A stretch of DNA of 64,000 nt from Flavobacterium psychrophilum DSM 3660 = ATCC 49418 (GCF_002217405.1 NZ_MUHE01000030.1:62001-126000), one strand, 5' to 3'. Positions 1-10,708 are shown, numbered from the stretch's first letter. Notes: a model not told the origin generated them from the letters alone. Numbers and translations: made by a program.

Positions 1-1
1 T

Positions 2-1984
2 ATTACAATTACTTCTGCTGCAACTACTTGCGAATGGAATTTTCCAACTACTCAAGGAAAAATGTTACCTGAAACATTGCCTTACCACTTTAATATTATC
101 GATACCCCAGGACACGTTGACTTTACAGTTGAAGTAAACCGTTCTTTGCGTGTACTAGATGGTCTAGTTTTCTTATTTTCTGCCGTAGATGGTGTTGAGC
201 CTCAATCAGAAACTAACTGGAGATTAGCAGATCAATATCGTGTGCCACGTATTGGATTCGTTAATAAAATGGACAGACAAGGTTCTAACTTTTTGATGGT
301 TTGTCAACAAGTAAGAGACATGCTAAAATCTAACGCAGTTGCAATCACTTTGCCAATTGGTGAAGAAAATGATTTCAAAGGAGTTGTAGATTTAGTGCGT
401 AACCAAGCTATTGTTTGGGATGATGCAGGTATGGGAGCAACTTACGAGGTTGTGCCTATTCCTGAGGACATGCTTGCTGAAGTTAAAGAATACAGAGGAA
501 TTCTTATCGAAGCAGTAGCTTCTTATGATGAGAATTTGCTTGAAAAATTCATGGAAGATGAATCTTCAATTACCGAAAACGAAATCAACGTGGCTTTAAG
601 AGCAGCTGTAATGGATATGGCAATCATTCCTATGATTGCTGGATCTTCTTTCAAAAACAAAGGAGTTCAATTCATGTTAGATGCAGTATGTAAATATTTG
701 CCATCTCCAATGGATAAAGAAGGTATTGAAGGAATTCATCCTGATGATGCTGATTTGTTAGAAGAAGATCAAACTAAAATTTTGCGTAAGCCAGATGTAA
801 AAGAGCCATTCGCTGCTTTAGCATTTAAAATTGCTACCGATCCTTTTGTAGGTCGTTTGGCTTTCTTCCGTGCTTATTCAGGACGTTTAGATGCAGGTTC
901 TTATGTTTTGAACACTCGTTCAGGAAACAAAGAAAGAATTTCTCGTATCTACCAAATGCACGCTAACAAACAAAACCCAATCGAATATATTGAAGCAGGT
1001 GATATTGGAGCAGCAGTTGGATTTAAAGATATTAAAACTGGAGATACATTGTGTGATGAAAAACACCCAATTATTCTTGAGTCAATGAAATTTCCAGCAC
1101 CAGTAATTGGTATCGCTATCGAACCAAAAACAAAAGCTGACGTAGATAAAATGGGTATGGCTTTAGCTAAATTAGCTGAAGAGGATCCTACATTTACAGT
1201 AAGAACTGACGAAGCTTCGGGGCAAACTATTATATCAGGTATGGGTGAGCTTCACTTAGATATCCTTGTTGATAGAATGAAACGTGAATTTAAAGTTGAA
1301 GTAAACCAAGGTGAGCCTCAAGTTGAATACAAAGAAGCGTTTACAAAATCTGCACAACACAGAGAAACTTACAAAAAACAATCTGGAGGTCGTGGTAAAT
1401 TCGGTGATATCGTATTTAAATTAGAGCCTGCAGACGAAGTAGATGGTAAGCCAGCTGTTGGATTGCAATTTATTAACGCAGTAAAAGGTGGAAACGTTCC
1501 TAAAGAATATATTCCATCTGTAGAAAAAGGTTTCCGTGAAGCTATGAAAACTGGTCCTCTTGCAGGATACCAAGTAGATAGTTTGAAAGTAACTTTATTA
1601 GACGGATCTTTTCACCCAGTCGATTCAGATGCACTTTCTTTCGAACTTGCAGCTAGAATGGGTTATAGAGAAGTAGCTAAAGCTGCTGGTGCAATTGTTC
1701 TTGAACCAATCATGAAAATGGAAGTCATTACTCCTGAAGAAAACATGGGAGATATCGTAGGTGATATCAACCGTCGTAGAGGTCAAGTAAATGACATGGG
1801 TGACAGAAATGGTGCTAAAACAATTAAGGCTGATGTGCCTTTATCAGAAATGTTTGGTTATGTAACTACATTAAGAACATTGTCATCTGGTAGAGCAACT
1901 TCAACTATGGAGTTTTCACACTATGCAGAAACACCTTCTAATATTTCAGAAGCGGTAATTAAAAAAGCAAAAGGTAACGCCTAA
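2..1984 (+). CDS. fusA: Elongation factor G, 5'-truncated by the window edge
   Basis: Translational GTPase that drives ribosomal translocation and, with RRF, ribosome recycling. The reading frame is open from base 2, so the gene begins upstream. 660 codons are visible and roughly 60 N-terminal residues, including the P-loop, are missing. The first visible residues, ITSAATTC, belong to the switch I/G2 region. DTPGH (G3) and NKMD (G4) follow, then domains II-V ending in the usual EF-G fold IV/V. rpsJ starts 11 bp downstream, the common str-S10 junction (rpsL-rpsG-fusA-rpsJ), so rpsL and rpsG are probably just upstream. The internal ATG at 62 is not the start, because conserved sequence precedes it. 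Confidence 0.97.
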   Translation: MTITSAATTCEWNFPTTQGKMLPETLPYHFNIIDTPGHVDFTVEVNRSLRVLDGLVFLFSAVDGVEPQSETNWRLADQYRVPRIGFVNKMDRQGSNFLMVCQQVRDMLKSNAVAITLPIGEENDFKGVVDLVRNQAIVWDDAGMGATYEVVPIPEDMLAEVKEYRGILIEAVASYDENLLEKFMEDESSITENEINVALRAAVMDMAIIPMIAGSSFKNKGVQFMLDAVCKYLPSPMDKEGIEGIHPDDADLLEEDQTKILRKPDVKEPFAALAFKIATDPFVGRLAFFRAYSGRLDAGSYVLNTRSGNKERISRIYQMHANKQNPIEYIEAGDIGAAVGFKDIKTGDTLCDEKHPIILESMKFPAPVIGIAIEPKTKADVDKMGMALAKLAEEDPTFTVRTDEASGQTIISGMGELHLDILVDRMKREFKVEVNQGEPQVEYKEAFTKSAQHRETYKKQSGGRGKFGDIVFKLEPADEVDGKPAVGLQFINAVKGGNVPKEYIPSVEKGFREAMKTGPLAGYQVDSLKVTLLDGSFHPVDSDALSFELAARMGYREVAKAAGAIVLEPIMKMEVITPEENMGDIVGDINRRRGQVNDMGDRNGAKTIKADVPLSEMFGYVTTLRTLSSGRATSTMEFSHYAETPSNISEAVIKKAKGNA

Positions 1985-1995
1985 TTCTTAAGAAA

Positions 1996-2301
1996 ATGAG
2001 TCAAAAAATCAGAATAAAATTGAAATCTTACGATCATATGTTAGTAGATAAGTCTGCTGAAAAGATTGTAAAAACTGTAAAAAGTACAGGTGCTGTTGTA
2101 ACTGGTCCAATTCCGTTACCTACTCACAAAAAACTTTTCACTGTATTACGTTCTCCACACGTTAACAAAAAAGCGAGAGAACAATTTGAAGTGATGTCAT
2201 ATAAGAGATTAATCGACATTTATTCTTCTTCATCAAAAACAATTGACGCTCTAATGAAATTAGAGTTGCCAAGCGGGGTTGAAGTAGAGATAAAAGTATA
2301 A
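1996..2301 (+). CDS. rpsJ: 30S ribosomal protein S10
   Basis: Small-subunit head protein of 101 aa, also known as the NusE subunit of transcription antitermination complexes. The sequence has the standard S10 body with GPIPLPT and the terminal segment [11 protein letters not shown]. It begins 11 bp after fusA with no recognisable Shine-Dalgarno, as in Bacteroidota. A 106-bp gap with a perfect inverted repeat and a promoter-like element separates it from rplC, so S10 may be expressed with fusA as well as with the S10 operon. Confidence 0.97.
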   Translation: MSQKIRIKLKSYDHMLVDKSAEKIVKTVKSTGAVVTGPIPLPTHKKLFTVLRSPHVNKKAREQFEVMSYKRLIDIYSSSSKTIDALMKLELPSGVEVEIKV

Positions 2302-2323
2302 TTAGTTAGCTAAAAAAGTATTT

Positions 2324-2358
2324 AGGGATTAAGTTTTGATAATCAAAACTTAATCCCT
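2324..2358. repeat. Perfect 17-bp inverted repeat between rpsJ and rplC
   Basis: Two 17-nt arms (2324-2340 and 2342-2358) are exact reverse complements around a single central base. The right arm runs into the TACTTTTG promoter-like element at 2358-2365, and the left arm contains the TTTG at 2335-2338 that would be its -33 box. As RNA it could form a long hairpin, but only a four-base T run follows, so it is a poor classical terminator. It could be an operator or an RNA control element for the S10 operon. Confidence 0.8.
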
Positions 2359-2365
2359 ACTTTTG
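2335..2365 (+). promoter_or_regulatory. Candidate promoter for the rplC-to-rplQ operon
   Basis: The -7 element TACTTTTG (2358-2365) fits the Bacteroidota consensus TAnnTTTG exactly. TTTG at 2335-2338 lies 19 bp upstream, the expected -33 spacing. rplC starts 43 bp further on. Activity is inferred from the match only. Confidence 0.6.
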
Positions 2366-2407
2366 CACACTCAAAAAATAATAAGTAGTAATTATAATTA
2401 ATTAAAT

Positions 2408-3025
2408 ATGTCTGGGTTAATCGGAAGAAAAATTGGCATGACTAGCATCTTTGACGAGAACGGGAAGAATATTCCTTGTACTGTTATTGAAGCAGGACCA
2501 TGCGTAGTTACCCAAGTCAGAACCATTGGTGTTGACGGGTATGAGGCCTTACAACTTGGTTTCGATGACAAGAACGAGAAACATTCTACTAAAGCTGACT
2601 TAGGTCACTTTAAAAAAGCTGGAACTGTTGCTAAGAAAAAAGTCGTTGAATTTCAAGATTTTGTAAGTGAGCACAAATTAGGAGATGTTATCTCTGTAGA
2701 TTTGTTCTCTGAAGGAGAGTTTGTAGATATACAAGGTGTGTCTAAAGGGAAAGGTTTTCAGGGTGTAGTTAAACGTCACGGTTTTGGTGGTGTAGGACAA
2801 GCAACTCACGGACAACACAACCGTTTAAGAGCGCCAGGGTCTGTAGGAGCTTCTTCTTATCCATCTAGAGTATTCAAAGGAATGCGAATGGCTGGTAGAA
2901 TGGGTGGAGATAATGTAAAAGTACAAAATCTAAGAGTTTTAAAAGTAGTTGCTGAAAAGAATCTACTTGTTATTAAAGGATGTATTCCTGGATGTAACAA
3001 CTCTTACGTAATCATTCAGAAGTAA
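2408..3025 (+). CDS. rplC: 50S ribosomal protein L3
   Basis: Early-assembly 23S-binding protein of 205 aa. It opens with [13 protein letters not shown] and carries the extended loop with [10 protein letters not shown] and the [10 protein letters not shown] region that reaches toward the peptidyl-transferase centre. It is the first gene after the rpsJ/rplC gap and its promoter-like element. The stop codon overlaps the rplD start by one base, which suggests translational coupling. Confidence 0.97.
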
Positions 3026-3654
3026 TGGAAGTAAAAGTTTTAAATATCAACGGAAAAGAAACTGGCAGAAAAGTTCAACTATCTGATTCAGTTTTCGCAA
3101 TCGAGCCTAATAAGCACGCAGTATATCTTGATGTTAAGCAATACTTAGCAAATCAAAGACAAGGAACTCATAAAGCTAAAGAAAGAGCTGAAGTTGCTGG
3201 AAGTACTCGTAAGATAAAAAAACAAAAAGGAACTGGAACTGCTCGTGCGGGTAGTGCAAAGAATCCATTGTTTAAAGGTGGAGGTAGAGTTTTTGGTCCG
3301 CGTCCAAGAAGTTATTCATTTAAATTGAATAAAACTGTAAAACGTTTGGCTAGAAGATCGGCTTTCTCAATCAAAGCACAAGAAGCAAATATTATAGTAG
3401 TTGAAGATTTTGTATTCGAGGCTCCAAATACTAAAAATTTCATTAATGTTTTGAAAGCGTTAGGGTTAGAAGATAAAAAATCTTTATTCGTATTGGGTGA
3501 TTCAAATAAAAATGTATATTTGTCGTCACGTAATTTAAAAGCGACTAACGCGTTAACTAACTCAGAATTAAGTACTTATGCGATATTAAACGCAAATAAT
3601 TTAGTTCTTTTAGAAGGATCTTTAGAAGGAATTGAAGAAAATTTAAGTAAATAA
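3025..3654 (+). CDS. rplD: 50S ribosomal protein L4
   Basis: Exit-tunnel protein of 209 aa with the basic tunnel loop containing [12 protein letters not shown] and the [10 protein letters not shown] motif. In gamma-proteobacteria L4 represses the S10 operon through the rpsJ leader. No such leader is visible here, and the hairpin lies after rpsJ instead. The start overlaps the rplC stop. Confidence 0.97.
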   Translation: MEVKVLNINGKETGRKVQLSDSVFAIEPNKHAVYLDVKQYLANQRQGTHKAKERAEVAGSTRKIKKQKGTGTARAGSAKNPLFKGGGRVFGPRPRSYSFKLNKTVKRLARRSAFSIKAQEANIIVVEDFVFEAPNTKNFINVLKALGLEDKKSLFVLGDSNKNVYLSSRNLKATNALTNSELSTYAILNANNLVLLEGSLEGIEENLSK

Positions 3655-3660
3655 TAGGCC

Positions 3661-3951
3661 ATGAGTATCATAATTAAACCTATCGTAACAGAAAAAATGA
3701 CCAAAGCAGGTGAAGTATTCAACCGTTTTGGCTTCGTTGTAGATAAAAAAGCAAACAAAGTGCAAATTAAGAAAGCTGTTGAGGCTGCTTATGGTGTTAA
3801 AGTTGTTGATGTAAATACAATGAATGTGCGTCCGGATAGATCGACTAAATACACAAAAAGTGGATTGATTACTGGAAAAACAAATGCTTATAAAAAAGCA
3901 ATTGTTCAAGTGCAAGAAGGAGAAACAATCGATTTTTACAACAATATCTAA
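3661..3951 (+). CDS. rplW: 50S ribosomal protein L23
   Basis: Tunnel-exit protein of 96 aa, the docking site for trigger factor and SRP. It starts with IIKPIVTEKM, the conserved L23 opening, and contains the loop through AAYGVKVVDVNTMNVR. It lies 6 bp after rplD in the S10 operon. A long open frame on the opposite strand over this gene is a shadow. Confidence 0.96.
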   Translation: MSIIIKPIVTEKMTKAGEVFNRFGFVVDKKANKVQIKKAVEAAYGVKVVDVNTMNVRPDRSTKYTKSGLITGKTNAYKKAIVQVQEGETIDFYNNI

Positions 3952-3960
3952 TAGAATAAG

Positions 3961-4785
3961 ATGTCAGTAAGAAAATTAAAACCTATTACCCCGGGTCAGC
4001 GTTTTAGAGTTGTGAATGGTTTTGACGCCATTACAACTGATAAGCCGGAGCGTTCATTGATCGCACCGATAAAAAACTCAGGCGGTAGAAATAGTCAAGG
4101 AAAGATGACCATGCGTTATACGGGTGGTGGTCACAAGCAGCGTTATCGTATTATCGATTTTAAGAGAACTAAAGATGGAATTCCAGCTTCAGTAAAATCT
4201 ATCGAGTACGATCCAAACAGAACTGCATTTATCGCTTTGTTAGCTTACGCTGATGGAGAGAAAACATATATTATTGCTCAAAACGGATTGCAAGTTGGTC
4301 AAAAAGTAGTTTCAGGAGAAGGTTCAGCGCCAGAAATTGGAAATACATTGCCATTAAGTAAAATTCCATTAGGAACTGTAATATCTTGTATCGAGTTACG
4401 TCCAGGTCAAGGAGCTGTTATTGCTCGTTCAGCTGGAACATTTGCTCAGTTAATGGCAAGAGATGGGAAATACGCAACAATTAAAATGCCTTCAGGTGAA
4501 ACAAGATTAATCTTGCTTACTTGTTCAGCAACTATTGGAGCTGTATCGAACTCTGATCATCAATTAATTGTATCTGGAAAAGCGGGTAGAACTAGATGGT
4601 TAGGTAGAAGACCAAGAACAAGACCAGTTGCAATGAACCCTGTCGATCACCCAATGGGTGGTGGTGAAGGACGTTCTTCAGGAGGTCACCCACGTTCTAG
4701 AAATGGTATCCCAGCTAAAGGTTATAGAACTCGTTCTAAGAAAAACCCAAGTAACAAGTATATTGTAGAACGTAGAAAGAAATAA
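3961..4785 (+). CDS. rplB: 50S ribosomal protein L2
   Basis: Core 23S-binding protein of 274 aa needed for subunit association and peptidyl transfer. The strongly conserved C-terminal stretch with [15 protein letters not shown] is intact, as is [11 protein letters not shown] near the N-terminus. Length matches the family. Confidence 0.98.
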   Translation: MSVRKLKPITPGQRFRVVNGFDAITTDKPERSLIAPIKNSGGRNSQGKMTMRYTGGGHKQRYRIIDFKRTKDGIPASVKSIEYDPNRTAFIALLAYADGEKTYIIAQNGLQVGQKVVSGEGSAPEIGNTLPLSKIPLGTVISCIELRPGQGAVIARSAGTFAQLMARDGKYATIKMPSGETRLILLTCSATIGAVSNSDHQLIVSGKAGRTRWLGRRPRTRPVAMNPVDHPMGGGEGRSSGGHPRSRNGIPAKGYRTRSKKNPSNKYIVERRKK

Positions 4786-4791
4786 TAAGAT

Positions 4792-5070
4792 ATGGCACGT
4801 TCATTAAAAAAAGGACCTTTCGTACACTATAAATTAGACAAGAAAGTTCAAGAGAATATTGCAGGTGGAAACAAAGGTGTTGTAAAGACTTGGTCTCGAG
4901 CATCTATGATTACTCCAGATTTTGTAGGTCAAACTATTGCAGTTCACAACGGTCGTCAATTCGTACCGGTTTATGTTACTGAAAATATGGTAGGTCACAA
5001 ATTGGGAGAATTTTCACCAACAAGATCATTTAGAGGTCACGCTGGAGCAAAAAATAAAGGTAAAAAATAA
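4792..5070 (+). CDS. rpsS: 30S ribosomal protein S19
   Basis: Small-subunit head protein of 92 aa. Typical features are the N-terminal [25 protein letters not shown] and FRGHAG near the C-terminus. It sits 6 bp after rplB and 6 bp before rplV. Confidence 0.97.
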   Translation: MARSLKKGPFVHYKLDKKVQENIAGGNKGVVKTWSRASMITPDFVGQTIAVHNGRQFVPVYVTENMVGHKLGEFSPTRSFRGHAGAKNKGKK

Positions 5071-5076
5071 GAAGCA

Positions 5077-5490
5077 ATGGGAGTTCGTAAAAGAGAAACA
5101 GCAGACGCGAGAAAAGAGGCTAATAAGTCTATTGCTTTCGCAAAGTTAAATAACTGCCCTACTTCACCTAGAAAAATGCGCTTAGTTGCGGACTTGGTAA
5201 GAGGTCAGAAAGTGGATAGAGCACTTAATATATTAAGATTTAGCTCTAAAGAAGCTTCAAGAAAATTAGAAAAATTGGTTTTATCTGTAATTGCTAACTG
5301 GCAAGCAAAAAACCCTGAAGCTAATATGGAAGAAGCAGGCTTATTTATAAAAACTATCACTGTTGATGGTGGAATGATGTTGAAAAGACTTCGTCCAGCT
5401 CCGCAAGGTAGAGCACATAGAATTAGAAAACGTTCTAACCACGTAACAATCGTGTTGGAATCTATTAATAACACACAAGCAATTAATTAA
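5077..5490 (+). CDS. rplV: 50S ribosomal protein L22
   Basis: Tunnel protein of 137 aa whose beta-hairpin (around [16 protein letters not shown]) lines the exit channel. It is longer than the approximately 110-aa gamma-proteobacterial form because of extra residues at the N-terminus and in the hairpin base. It ends 1 bp before the rpsC start. Confidence 0.96.
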   Translation: MGVRKRETADARKEANKSIAFAKLNNCPTSPRKMRLVADLVRGQKVDRALNILRFSSKEASRKLEKLVLSVIANWQAKNPEANMEEAGLFIKTITVDGGMMLKRLRPAPQGRAHRIRKRSNHVTIVLESINNTQAIN

Positions 5491-5491
5491 G

Positions 5492-6253
5492 ATGGGACAA
5501 AAGACAAATCCAATTGGAAATAGACTTGGTATCATCAGAGGATGGGACTCTAACTGGTATGGTGGTAATGACTACGGTGATAAAATCGCTGAAGACTACA
5601 AAATCAGAAAGTATATCCACGCTCGTTTATCAAAAGCTAGTGTATCAAAAGTAATCATCGAGAGAACTTTGAAGCTTGTAACCGTTACTATCACTACTGC
5701 TAGACCTGGTATTATTATCGGAAAAGGTGGCCAAGAGGTAGACAAGTTGAAAGAGGAACTTAAGAAAGTTACTGACAAAGAGGTTCAAATCAACATCTTT
5801 GAAATAAAAAGACCTGAACTAGACGCATTTTTAGTTGCTACTAGCATTTGTCGTCAAATTGAAAGCCGTATTTCGTACAGAAGAGCAATCAAAATGGCAA
5901 TCGCAGCCTCTATGCGTATGAATGCAGAAGGAATTAAAGTTTTGATTTCTGGTCGTTTGAATGGTGCTGAAATGGCACGTTCGGAAGGTTTCAAAGAAGG
6001 AAGAGTTCCTTTATCAACTTTCAGAGCCGATATTGATTACGCTTTGGCTGAAGCGCATACTACTTACGGTAGAATGGGTATCAAAGTGTGGATCATGAAA
6101 GGTGAAGTTTATGGAAAAAGAGATCTTTCTCCACTTGCAGGCATGGACAAAAAACAAGCTGGTCAAGGTGGTGGAAAAGGTGGAGATTCTCCTAGGGGAG
6201 ATAGAAAACCTTTTAACAAAGGTGGAAAACCAGACGCTCGTAAAAGAAAGTAA
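5492..6253 (+). CDS. rpsC: 30S ribosomal protein S3
   Basis: mRNA-entry protein of 253 aa with a type II KH domain containing the GxxG loop ([11 protein letters not shown]) and the conserved [10 protein letters not shown]. The C-terminal tail is a glycine/lysine-rich extension of about 35 residues, [16 protein letters not shown] and onward, which is probably disordered and RNA-binding. Confidence 0.97.
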   Translation: MGQKTNPIGNRLGIIRGWDSNWYGGNDYGDKIAEDYKIRKYIHARLSKASVSKVIIERTLKLVTVTITTARPGIIIGKGGQEVDKLKEELKKVTDKEVQINIFEIKRPELDAFLVATSICRQIESRISYRRAIKMAIAASMRMNAEGIKVLISGRLNGAEMARSEGFKEGRVPLSTFRADIDYALAEAHTTYGRMGIKVWIMKGEVYGKRDLSPLAGMDKKQAGQGGGKGGDSPRGDRKPFNKGGKPDARKRK

Positions 6254-6273
6254 ATTTAAAAATTTAAAGAAAA

Positions 6274-6699
6274 ATGTTACAGCCTAAAAGAACAAAATAC
6301 CGTAAGGTACAGAAAGGTAAAATGAAAGGAAATTCTCAAAGAGGACATGAACTTTCAAATGGAATGTTTGGAATTAAATCTGTTCATGAAGATGGAATGT
6401 TTTTAACATCACGTCAAATCGAAGCTGCACGTATTGCTGCAACTCGTTTTATGAAAAGAGAAGGTCAATTATGGATCAAAATATTCCCAGACAAACCAAT
6501 AACAAAGAAGCCTCTTGAAGTACGTATGGGTAAAGGTAAAGGTGCAGTTGAATACTGGGCTGCTGTTGTTAAACCAGGAAGAATTATGTTTGAAGTTGGA
6601 GGAGTGCCTTTGTCAGTTGCAAAAGAGGCGTTACGTCTTGCAGCGCAAAAACTTCCATGTAAAACTAAATTCGTCGTTGCTAGAGATTTCGAAGCATAA
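6274..6699 (+). CDS. rplP: 50S ribosomal protein L16
   Basis: Protein of 141 aa near the A-site tRNA elbow. Recognised by [11 protein letters not shown], the [10 protein letters not shown] segment and [24 protein letters not shown] 62-aa frame overlapping the rpsC end and this start is not a gene. Confidence 0.97.
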   Translation: MLQPKRTKYRKVQKGKMKGNSQRGHELSNGMFGIKSVHEDGMFLTSRQIEAARIAATRFMKREGQLWIKIFPDKPITKKPLEVRMGKGKGAVEYWAAVVKPGRIMFEVGGVPLSVAKEALRLAAQKLPCKTKFVVARDFEA

Positions 6700-6710
6700 T
6701 AAATATAATT

Positions 6711-6902
6711 ATGAAACAATTAGAAATTAAAAATCTATCTGCTGCTGAGTTACAAGCTAAATTAGTTCAGTTAAAGAAAACGTATAGCGATATAAAAATC
6801 GCTCATGCAATTTCGCCAATCGAGAACCCACTTCAAATAAGAAGTTTAAGACGTTCAGTTGCAAGAATTGCCACTGAAATTAGCAAAAGAGAGCTACTAT
6901 AA
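6711..6902 (+). CDS. rpmC: 50S ribosomal protein L29
   Basis: Small alpha-helical hairpin protein (63 aa) near the tunnel exit next to L23. The L29 core is seen as [10 protein letters not shown] and the conserved [15 protein letters not shown]. Gene order rplP-rpmC-rpsQ is standard. Confidence 0.95.
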   Translation: MKQLEIKNLSAAELQAKLVQLKKTYSDIKIAHAISPIENPLQIRSLRRSVARIATEISKRELL

Positions 6903-6919
6903 TTTGTATTCTGCGAAAG

Positions 6920-7180
6920 ATGGAAGATAAAAGAAATTTAAGAAAAGAAAGAATTGGTGTGGTTACTTCAGACAAAATGGATAAATCTATTGTTGTTGCA
7001 CAAGTAACTAGAGTAAAACACCCATTATATGGTAAGTTCGTGTTAAAAACAAAGAAATTTGTAGCACACGACGAAACAAATGACTGTAACGTTGGAGATA
7101 CAGTAAAGATCATGGAAACAAGACCTTTATCAAAATCTAAATGTTGGAGATTAGTTGAAATCATTGAAAGAGCTAAATAA
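6920..7180 (+). CDS. rpsQ: 30S ribosomal protein S17
   Basis: OB-fold primary 16S-binding protein of 86 aa. Motifs are [24 protein letters not shown] and [16 protein letters not shown]. It ends 2 bp before rplN. Confidence 0.96.
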   Translation: MEDKRNLRKERIGVVTSDKMDKSIVVAQVTRVKHPLYGKFVLKTKKFVAHDETNDCNVGDTVKIMETRPLSKSKCWRLVEIIERAK

Positions 7181-7182
7181 TT

Positions 7183-7551
7183 ATGGTACAACAAGAATCA
7201 AGACTAAGAGTCGCAGATAACACAGGAGCAAAAGAAGTTTTGACAATCCGTGTATTAGGTGGTACCAAAAGAAGGTATGCATCTGTTGGAGATAAAATTG
7301 TAGTTTCAATCAAAGATACAGCCCCTAACGGAAGCGTTAAAAAAGGGTCTGTTTCAACTGCAGTTGTTGTACGTACTAAAAAAGAAGTGAGAAGAGCCGA
7401 TGGTTCTTACATCAGATTCGACGATAACGCTTGCGTGTTGTTAAATGCTGCTGGAGAAATGAGAGGAACTCGCGTTTTTGGTCCTGTAGCAAGAGAGCTT
7501 CGTGAAAAACAATTCATGAAAATTGTATCATTAGCACCAGAGGTGCTTTAA
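7183..7551 (+). CDS. rplN: 50S ribosomal protein L14
   Basis: Intersubunit-bridge protein of 122 aa. It starts [18 protein letters not shown], with GSVKKGSV in the middle and [14 protein letters not shown] near the end. Length is exactly that of most bacterial L14. First gene of the classical spc segment; no separate promoter match is visible in front of it. Confidence 0.98.
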   Translation: MVQQESRLRVADNTGAKEVLTIRVLGGTKRRYASVGDKIVVSIKDTAPNGSVKKGSVSTAVVVRTKKEVRRADGSYIRFDDNACVLLNAAGEMRGTRVFGPVARELREKQFMKIVSLAPEVL

Positions 7552-7563
7552 TTATTTATTAAG

Positions 7564-7878
7564 ATGATAAAGTTAAAAATAAAAACAGGAGATATCGTTA
7601 GAGTTATTGCTGGAGACCATAAAGGTGCTGAAGGTAAAGTTGTAAAGGTAGATCGTGAGAAAAATAAGGCGATAGTTGAAGGTGTAAACATGGTTTCGAA
7701 ACATACTAAACCAAGTGCAAAAAGCCCTCAAGGTGGTATCGTTAAGAAAGAAGCTCCTATTCAAATATCTAACGTTTCTCTAATAGATCCTAAAACTAAG
7801 GAAGCTACAAGAGTAGGAATTAGAGTTGAAGGAGATAAGAAAGTAAGATTTTCAAAAAAATCTAATCAAGTACTATAG
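7564..7878 (+). CDS. rplX: 50S ribosomal protein L24
   Basis: Assembly-initiator protein of 104 aa with the KOW motif ([19 protein letters not shown]) at the N-terminus and [12 protein letters not shown] in the middle. It is 2 bp upstream of rplE. Confidence 0.97.
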
Positions 7879-7880
7879 TA

Positions 7881-8432
7881 ATGGCTTATATACCTAGACT
7901 AAAAGAAGAATATAAGAGTAGAGTTATCTCTGCTCTTACGGAAGAATTCGGTTACAAAAACGTAATGCAAGTTCCAAAACTTGAAAAAATCGTGATTAGT
8001 AAAGGAGTTGGTGCAGCAGTATCAGACAAGAAATTGATCGATTATGCTGTAGAAGAGTTAACGAAAATTACTGGACAAAAAGCGGTAGCTACTATCTCTA
8101 AAAAGGACGTTGCGTCTTTCAAATTGAGAAAAGGAATGCCAATTGGTGCAAAAGTAACACTTCGTGGAGAAAGAATGTATGAATTCTTAGATAGATTAGT
8201 AACTTCATCTTTGCCACGTGTAAGAGATTTTAGTGGTATTAAAGCTACGGGTTTCGACGGAAGAGGAAATTATAATCTTGGTGTTTTAGAACAAATAATT
8301 TTTCCGGAAATTGATATTGATAAAGTAAATAAAATCTCAGGTATGGATATTACTTTCGTAACATCTGCTACCACAGACAAAGAGGCAAAGTCATTATTAA
8401 CTGAATTGGGATTACCATTTAAAAAGAACTAA
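7881..8432 (+). CDS. rplE: 50S ribosomal protein L5
   Basis: 5S-rRNA-binding protein of 183 aa in the central protuberance. Visible signatures are the [16 protein letters not shown] segment, [14 protein letters not shown] and [11 protein letters not shown]. Neighbouring L24 and S14 are in standard order. Confidence 0.97.
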
Positions 8433-8435
8433 GAC

Positions 8436-8705
8436 ATGGCTAAAGAATCAATGAAAGCCCGTGAGGTAAAAAGAGAAAATACGGTAGCTAAATATGCTGA
8501 GAAAAGAAAAGCTTTGAAAGAAGCTGGAGATTTCGTAGGTTTGCAGAAATTACCGAAGAATGCTTCACCAGTTCGTATGCACAATCGTTGCAAACTAACA
8601 GGAAGGCCAAGAGGTTATATGCGTCAATTCGGTATTTCACGTGTTACATTTCGTGAAATGGCAAATAACGGATTGATACCTGGAGTTAAAAAAGCTTCTT
8701 GGTAA
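8436..8705 (+). CDS. rpsN: 30S ribosomal protein S14, zinc-independent form
   Basis: Small-subunit head protein of 89 aa. Identified by [17 protein letters not shown] and [10 protein letters not shown]. It lacks the CxxC...CxxC zinc ribbon of the short S14 type and has the longer N-terminus typical of the C-minus class. A 137-bp gap holding a hairpin follows before rpsH. Confidence 0.97.
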   Translation: MAKESMKAREVKRENTVAKYAEKRKALKEAGDFVGLQKLPKNASPVRMHNRCKLTGRPRGYMRQFGISRVTFREMANNGLIPGVKKASW

Positions 8706-8720
8706 AATTCAATTATAATT

Positions 8721-8759
8721 TCAAATCACGAATTTAAATTAAACAAATTCGTGATTTGA
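8721..8759. repeat. 15-bp perfect hairpin between rpsN and rpsH
   Basis: Arms 8721-8735 and 8745-8759 are exact reverse complements around a 9-nt loop. There is no U-tract, only the mixed run GATTTTGATT after the right arm. The arm core TCAAATCACGAATTT resembles the arms of the hairpin at 23153-23200. It may be a pause, processing or autoregulation site inside the operon, or a dispersed repeat. No TAnnTTTG element is visible in the remaining 83 bp before rpsH. Confidence 0.75.
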
Positions 8760-8842
8760 GATTTTGATTAAACAAGTATAAACTGGTTAAAGGTTCATTT
8801 GATGAGTGTCAGTTGAAAACCATAACCGCAAATTGATACATA

Positions 8843-9241
8843 ATGTATACAGATCCAATTGCAGATTATCTTACGAGAGTTAGAAATGCAGCGAAGGCAA
8901 ACCACAAAGTGGTTGAGATTCCAGCATCTAACATGAAGAAAGAGATCACAAAGATTTTATTCGATCAAGGATATATCTTAAGTTACAAGTTTGAAGACAA
9001 CGCTGTTCAGGGTTCAATCAAAATCGCTCTAAAGTACGATAAAGTTACTAAAGAGTCAGTAATTAGAGATATCCAAAGAATTAGTAAACCAGGTTTACGT
9101 AAGTATTCAGGTTCTTCTACAATACCAAGAATCCTTAACGGATTAGGAATTGCTATCGTTTCAACTTCAAAAGGTCTTATGACTGGTAAGTTAGCTAAGC
9201 AACTCAATGTTGGTGGAGAAGTAATTTGTTACGTATACTAA
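8843..9241 (+). CDS. rpsH: 30S ribosomal protein S8
   Basis: Primary 16S-binding protein of 132 aa. Begins [16 protein letters not shown] and ends in the conserved [20 protein letters not shown] segment. In E. coli S8 represses the spc operon by binding its mRNA. The long hairpin just upstream is a candidate but unproven equivalent. Confidence 0.97.
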   Translation: MYTDPIADYLTRVRNAAKANHKVVEIPASNMKKEITKILFDQGYILSYKFEDNAVQGSIKIALKYDKVTKESVIRDIQRISKPGLRKYSGSSTIPRILNGLGIAIVSTSKGLMTGKLAKQLNVGGEVICYVY

Positions 9242-9257
9242 TAATAGACTACTAGAA

Positions 9258-9803
9258 ATGTCAAGAATAGGTAAAAATCCAATTGCAATTCCAGCAGGAG
9301 TAACTGTAGAAGTAAATAACTCTATCGTTACTGTAAAAGGGAAATTAGGGCAACTTACGCAAAACTATACCAACAATGTAACTGTAAAGGTTGAAGAAGG
9401 TCAAGTTATTGTAGAAAGAGCTGCTGATAGCAAACAAGAAAGAGCTCAACACGGATTGTATAGAGCTTTAATCAATAACATGGTTGCTGGTGTATCTACT
9501 GGTTTTACAAAAGAGTTAGAGCTTGTTGGAGTAGGATATAGAGCGTCTAATCAAGGTCAAAAACTTGATTTAGCTTTAGGATTTTCTCACAACATCGTTT
9601 TAGAAATTGCATCTGAAGTTACTTTAGAAACAATATCTGAAAAAGGTAAAAACCCAATTGTAAAATTAACTTCATTCGATAAACAACTTTTAGGTCAAGT
9701 GGCTGCGAAAATCAGAGGTTTCCGCAAACCAGAACCATACAAAGGAAAAGGTGTTAAATTCGTAGGTGAAGTATTAAGAAGAAAAGCAGGTAAATCAGCT
9801 TAA
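9258..9803 (+). CDS. rplF: 50S ribosomal protein L6
   Basis: Two-domain protein of 181 aa at the factor-binding side of the large subunit. [15 protein letters not shown] opens the protein and [19 protein letters not shown] closes it. The latter is the strongly conserved C-terminal 23S-contact segment. Confidence 0.97.
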   Translation: MSRIGKNPIAIPAGVTVEVNNSIVTVKGKLGQLTQNYTNNVTVKVEEGQVIVERAADSKQERAQHGLYRALINNMVAGVSTGFTKELELVGVGYRASNQGQKLDLALGFSHNIVLEIASEVTLETISEKGKNPIVKLTSFDKQLLGQVAAKIRGFRKPEPYKGKGVKFVGEVLRRKAGKSA

Positions 9804-9814
9804 AAATTAAGATT

Positions 9815-10165
9815 ATGTCATTAACAAAATCTGATAGAAGACAGAGAATACAGTACAGAATTAGAAAAATTGTTAGCGGAACTGCTGCAAGACCTCGTTT
9901 ATCTGTATTCAGAAGTAACAAAGAAATTTACGCTCAATTGATTGACGATGTAAACGGTGTAACACTGGCTACTGCATCATCACGTGAAAAAGGTGTGAAT
10001 ACAGGTACTAAAATTGAAGTTGCAATTGCCGTTGGGAAACTAATAGGTGAAACAGCATTAAAAGCAGGTATTGATACAGTTACTTTCGATAGAGGTGGTT
10101 ATTTATACCACGGTCGTGTCAAATCATTAGCAGAAGGTGCGAGAGCAGCCGGATTAAAATTCTAA
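9815..10165 (+). CDS. rplR: 50S ribosomal protein L18
   Basis: 5S-rRNA-binding protein of 116 aa. Features are [18 protein letters not shown] and the C-terminal [20 protein letters not shown]. Standard position between rplF and rpsE. Confidence 0.97.
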   Translation: MSLTKSDRRQRIQYRIRKIVSGTAARPRLSVFRSNKEIYAQLIDDVNGVTLATASSREKGVNTGTKIEVAIAVGKLIGETALKAGIDTVTFDRGGYLYHGRVKSLAEGARAAGLKF

Positions 10166-10171
10166 GAAATT

Positions 10172-10696
10172 ATGTATCATAAATACAAAAACGTAGAGTT
10201 AGTAAAACCTAGCGGTCTTGAATTAAAAGATCGTTTGGTAAGTGTAAATCGTGTGACTAAAGTTACAAAAGGAGGAAGAGCTTTTGGTTTTTCTGCAATT
10301 GTAGTAGTGGGAGACGAGAACGGAGTGGTAGGACATGGATTAGGAAAATCTAAAGATGTTTCTGAAGCAATTGCGAAAGCAGTAGAAGATGCTAAGAAAA
10401 ATTTAGTAAAAATTCCTTTGAGTGGAAAATCAGTTCCTCATGAGCAAAAAGGTAAATTTGGTGGAGCTAGAGTAAATTTGATGCCAGCTTCCCATGGTAC
10501 TGGAGTAATTGCAGGTGGTGCCGTTCGTTCGGTCCTTGAATCTGTGGGTATTCACGATGTATTATCAAAATCTCAAGGATCTTCTAATCCACACAACGTG
10601 GTAAAAGCAACTTTCGATGCATTATTGCAAATGAGAAGTGCTTATACGGTGTCTAGACAAAGAGGGATTTCATTAGAGAAAGTATTTAAAGGTTAA
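10172..10696 (+). CDS. rpsE: 30S ribosomal protein S5
   Basis: mRNA-entry and decoding-fidelity protein of 174 aa. The N-terminal double-stranded-RNA-binding fold contains [16 protein letters not shown], and the second domain has [14 protein letters not shown]. Length and motifs are normal. Confidence 0.97.
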   Translation: MYHKYKNVELVKPSGLELKDRLVSVNRVTKVTKGGRAFGFSAIVVVGDENGVVGHGLGKSKDVSEAIAKAVEDAKKNLVKIPLSGKSVPHEQKGKFGGARVNLMPASHGTGVIAGGAVRSVLESVGIHDVLSKSQGSSNPHNVVKATFDALLQMRSAYTVSRQRGISLEKVFKG

Positions 10697-10708
10697 TTCA
10701 AGGAAATT

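Noticed and set aside
3576-3915. Minus-strand open frames over rplD and rplW
   Set aside because: They lie wholly within conserved ribosomal protein genes and have no recognisable motifs; shadows.
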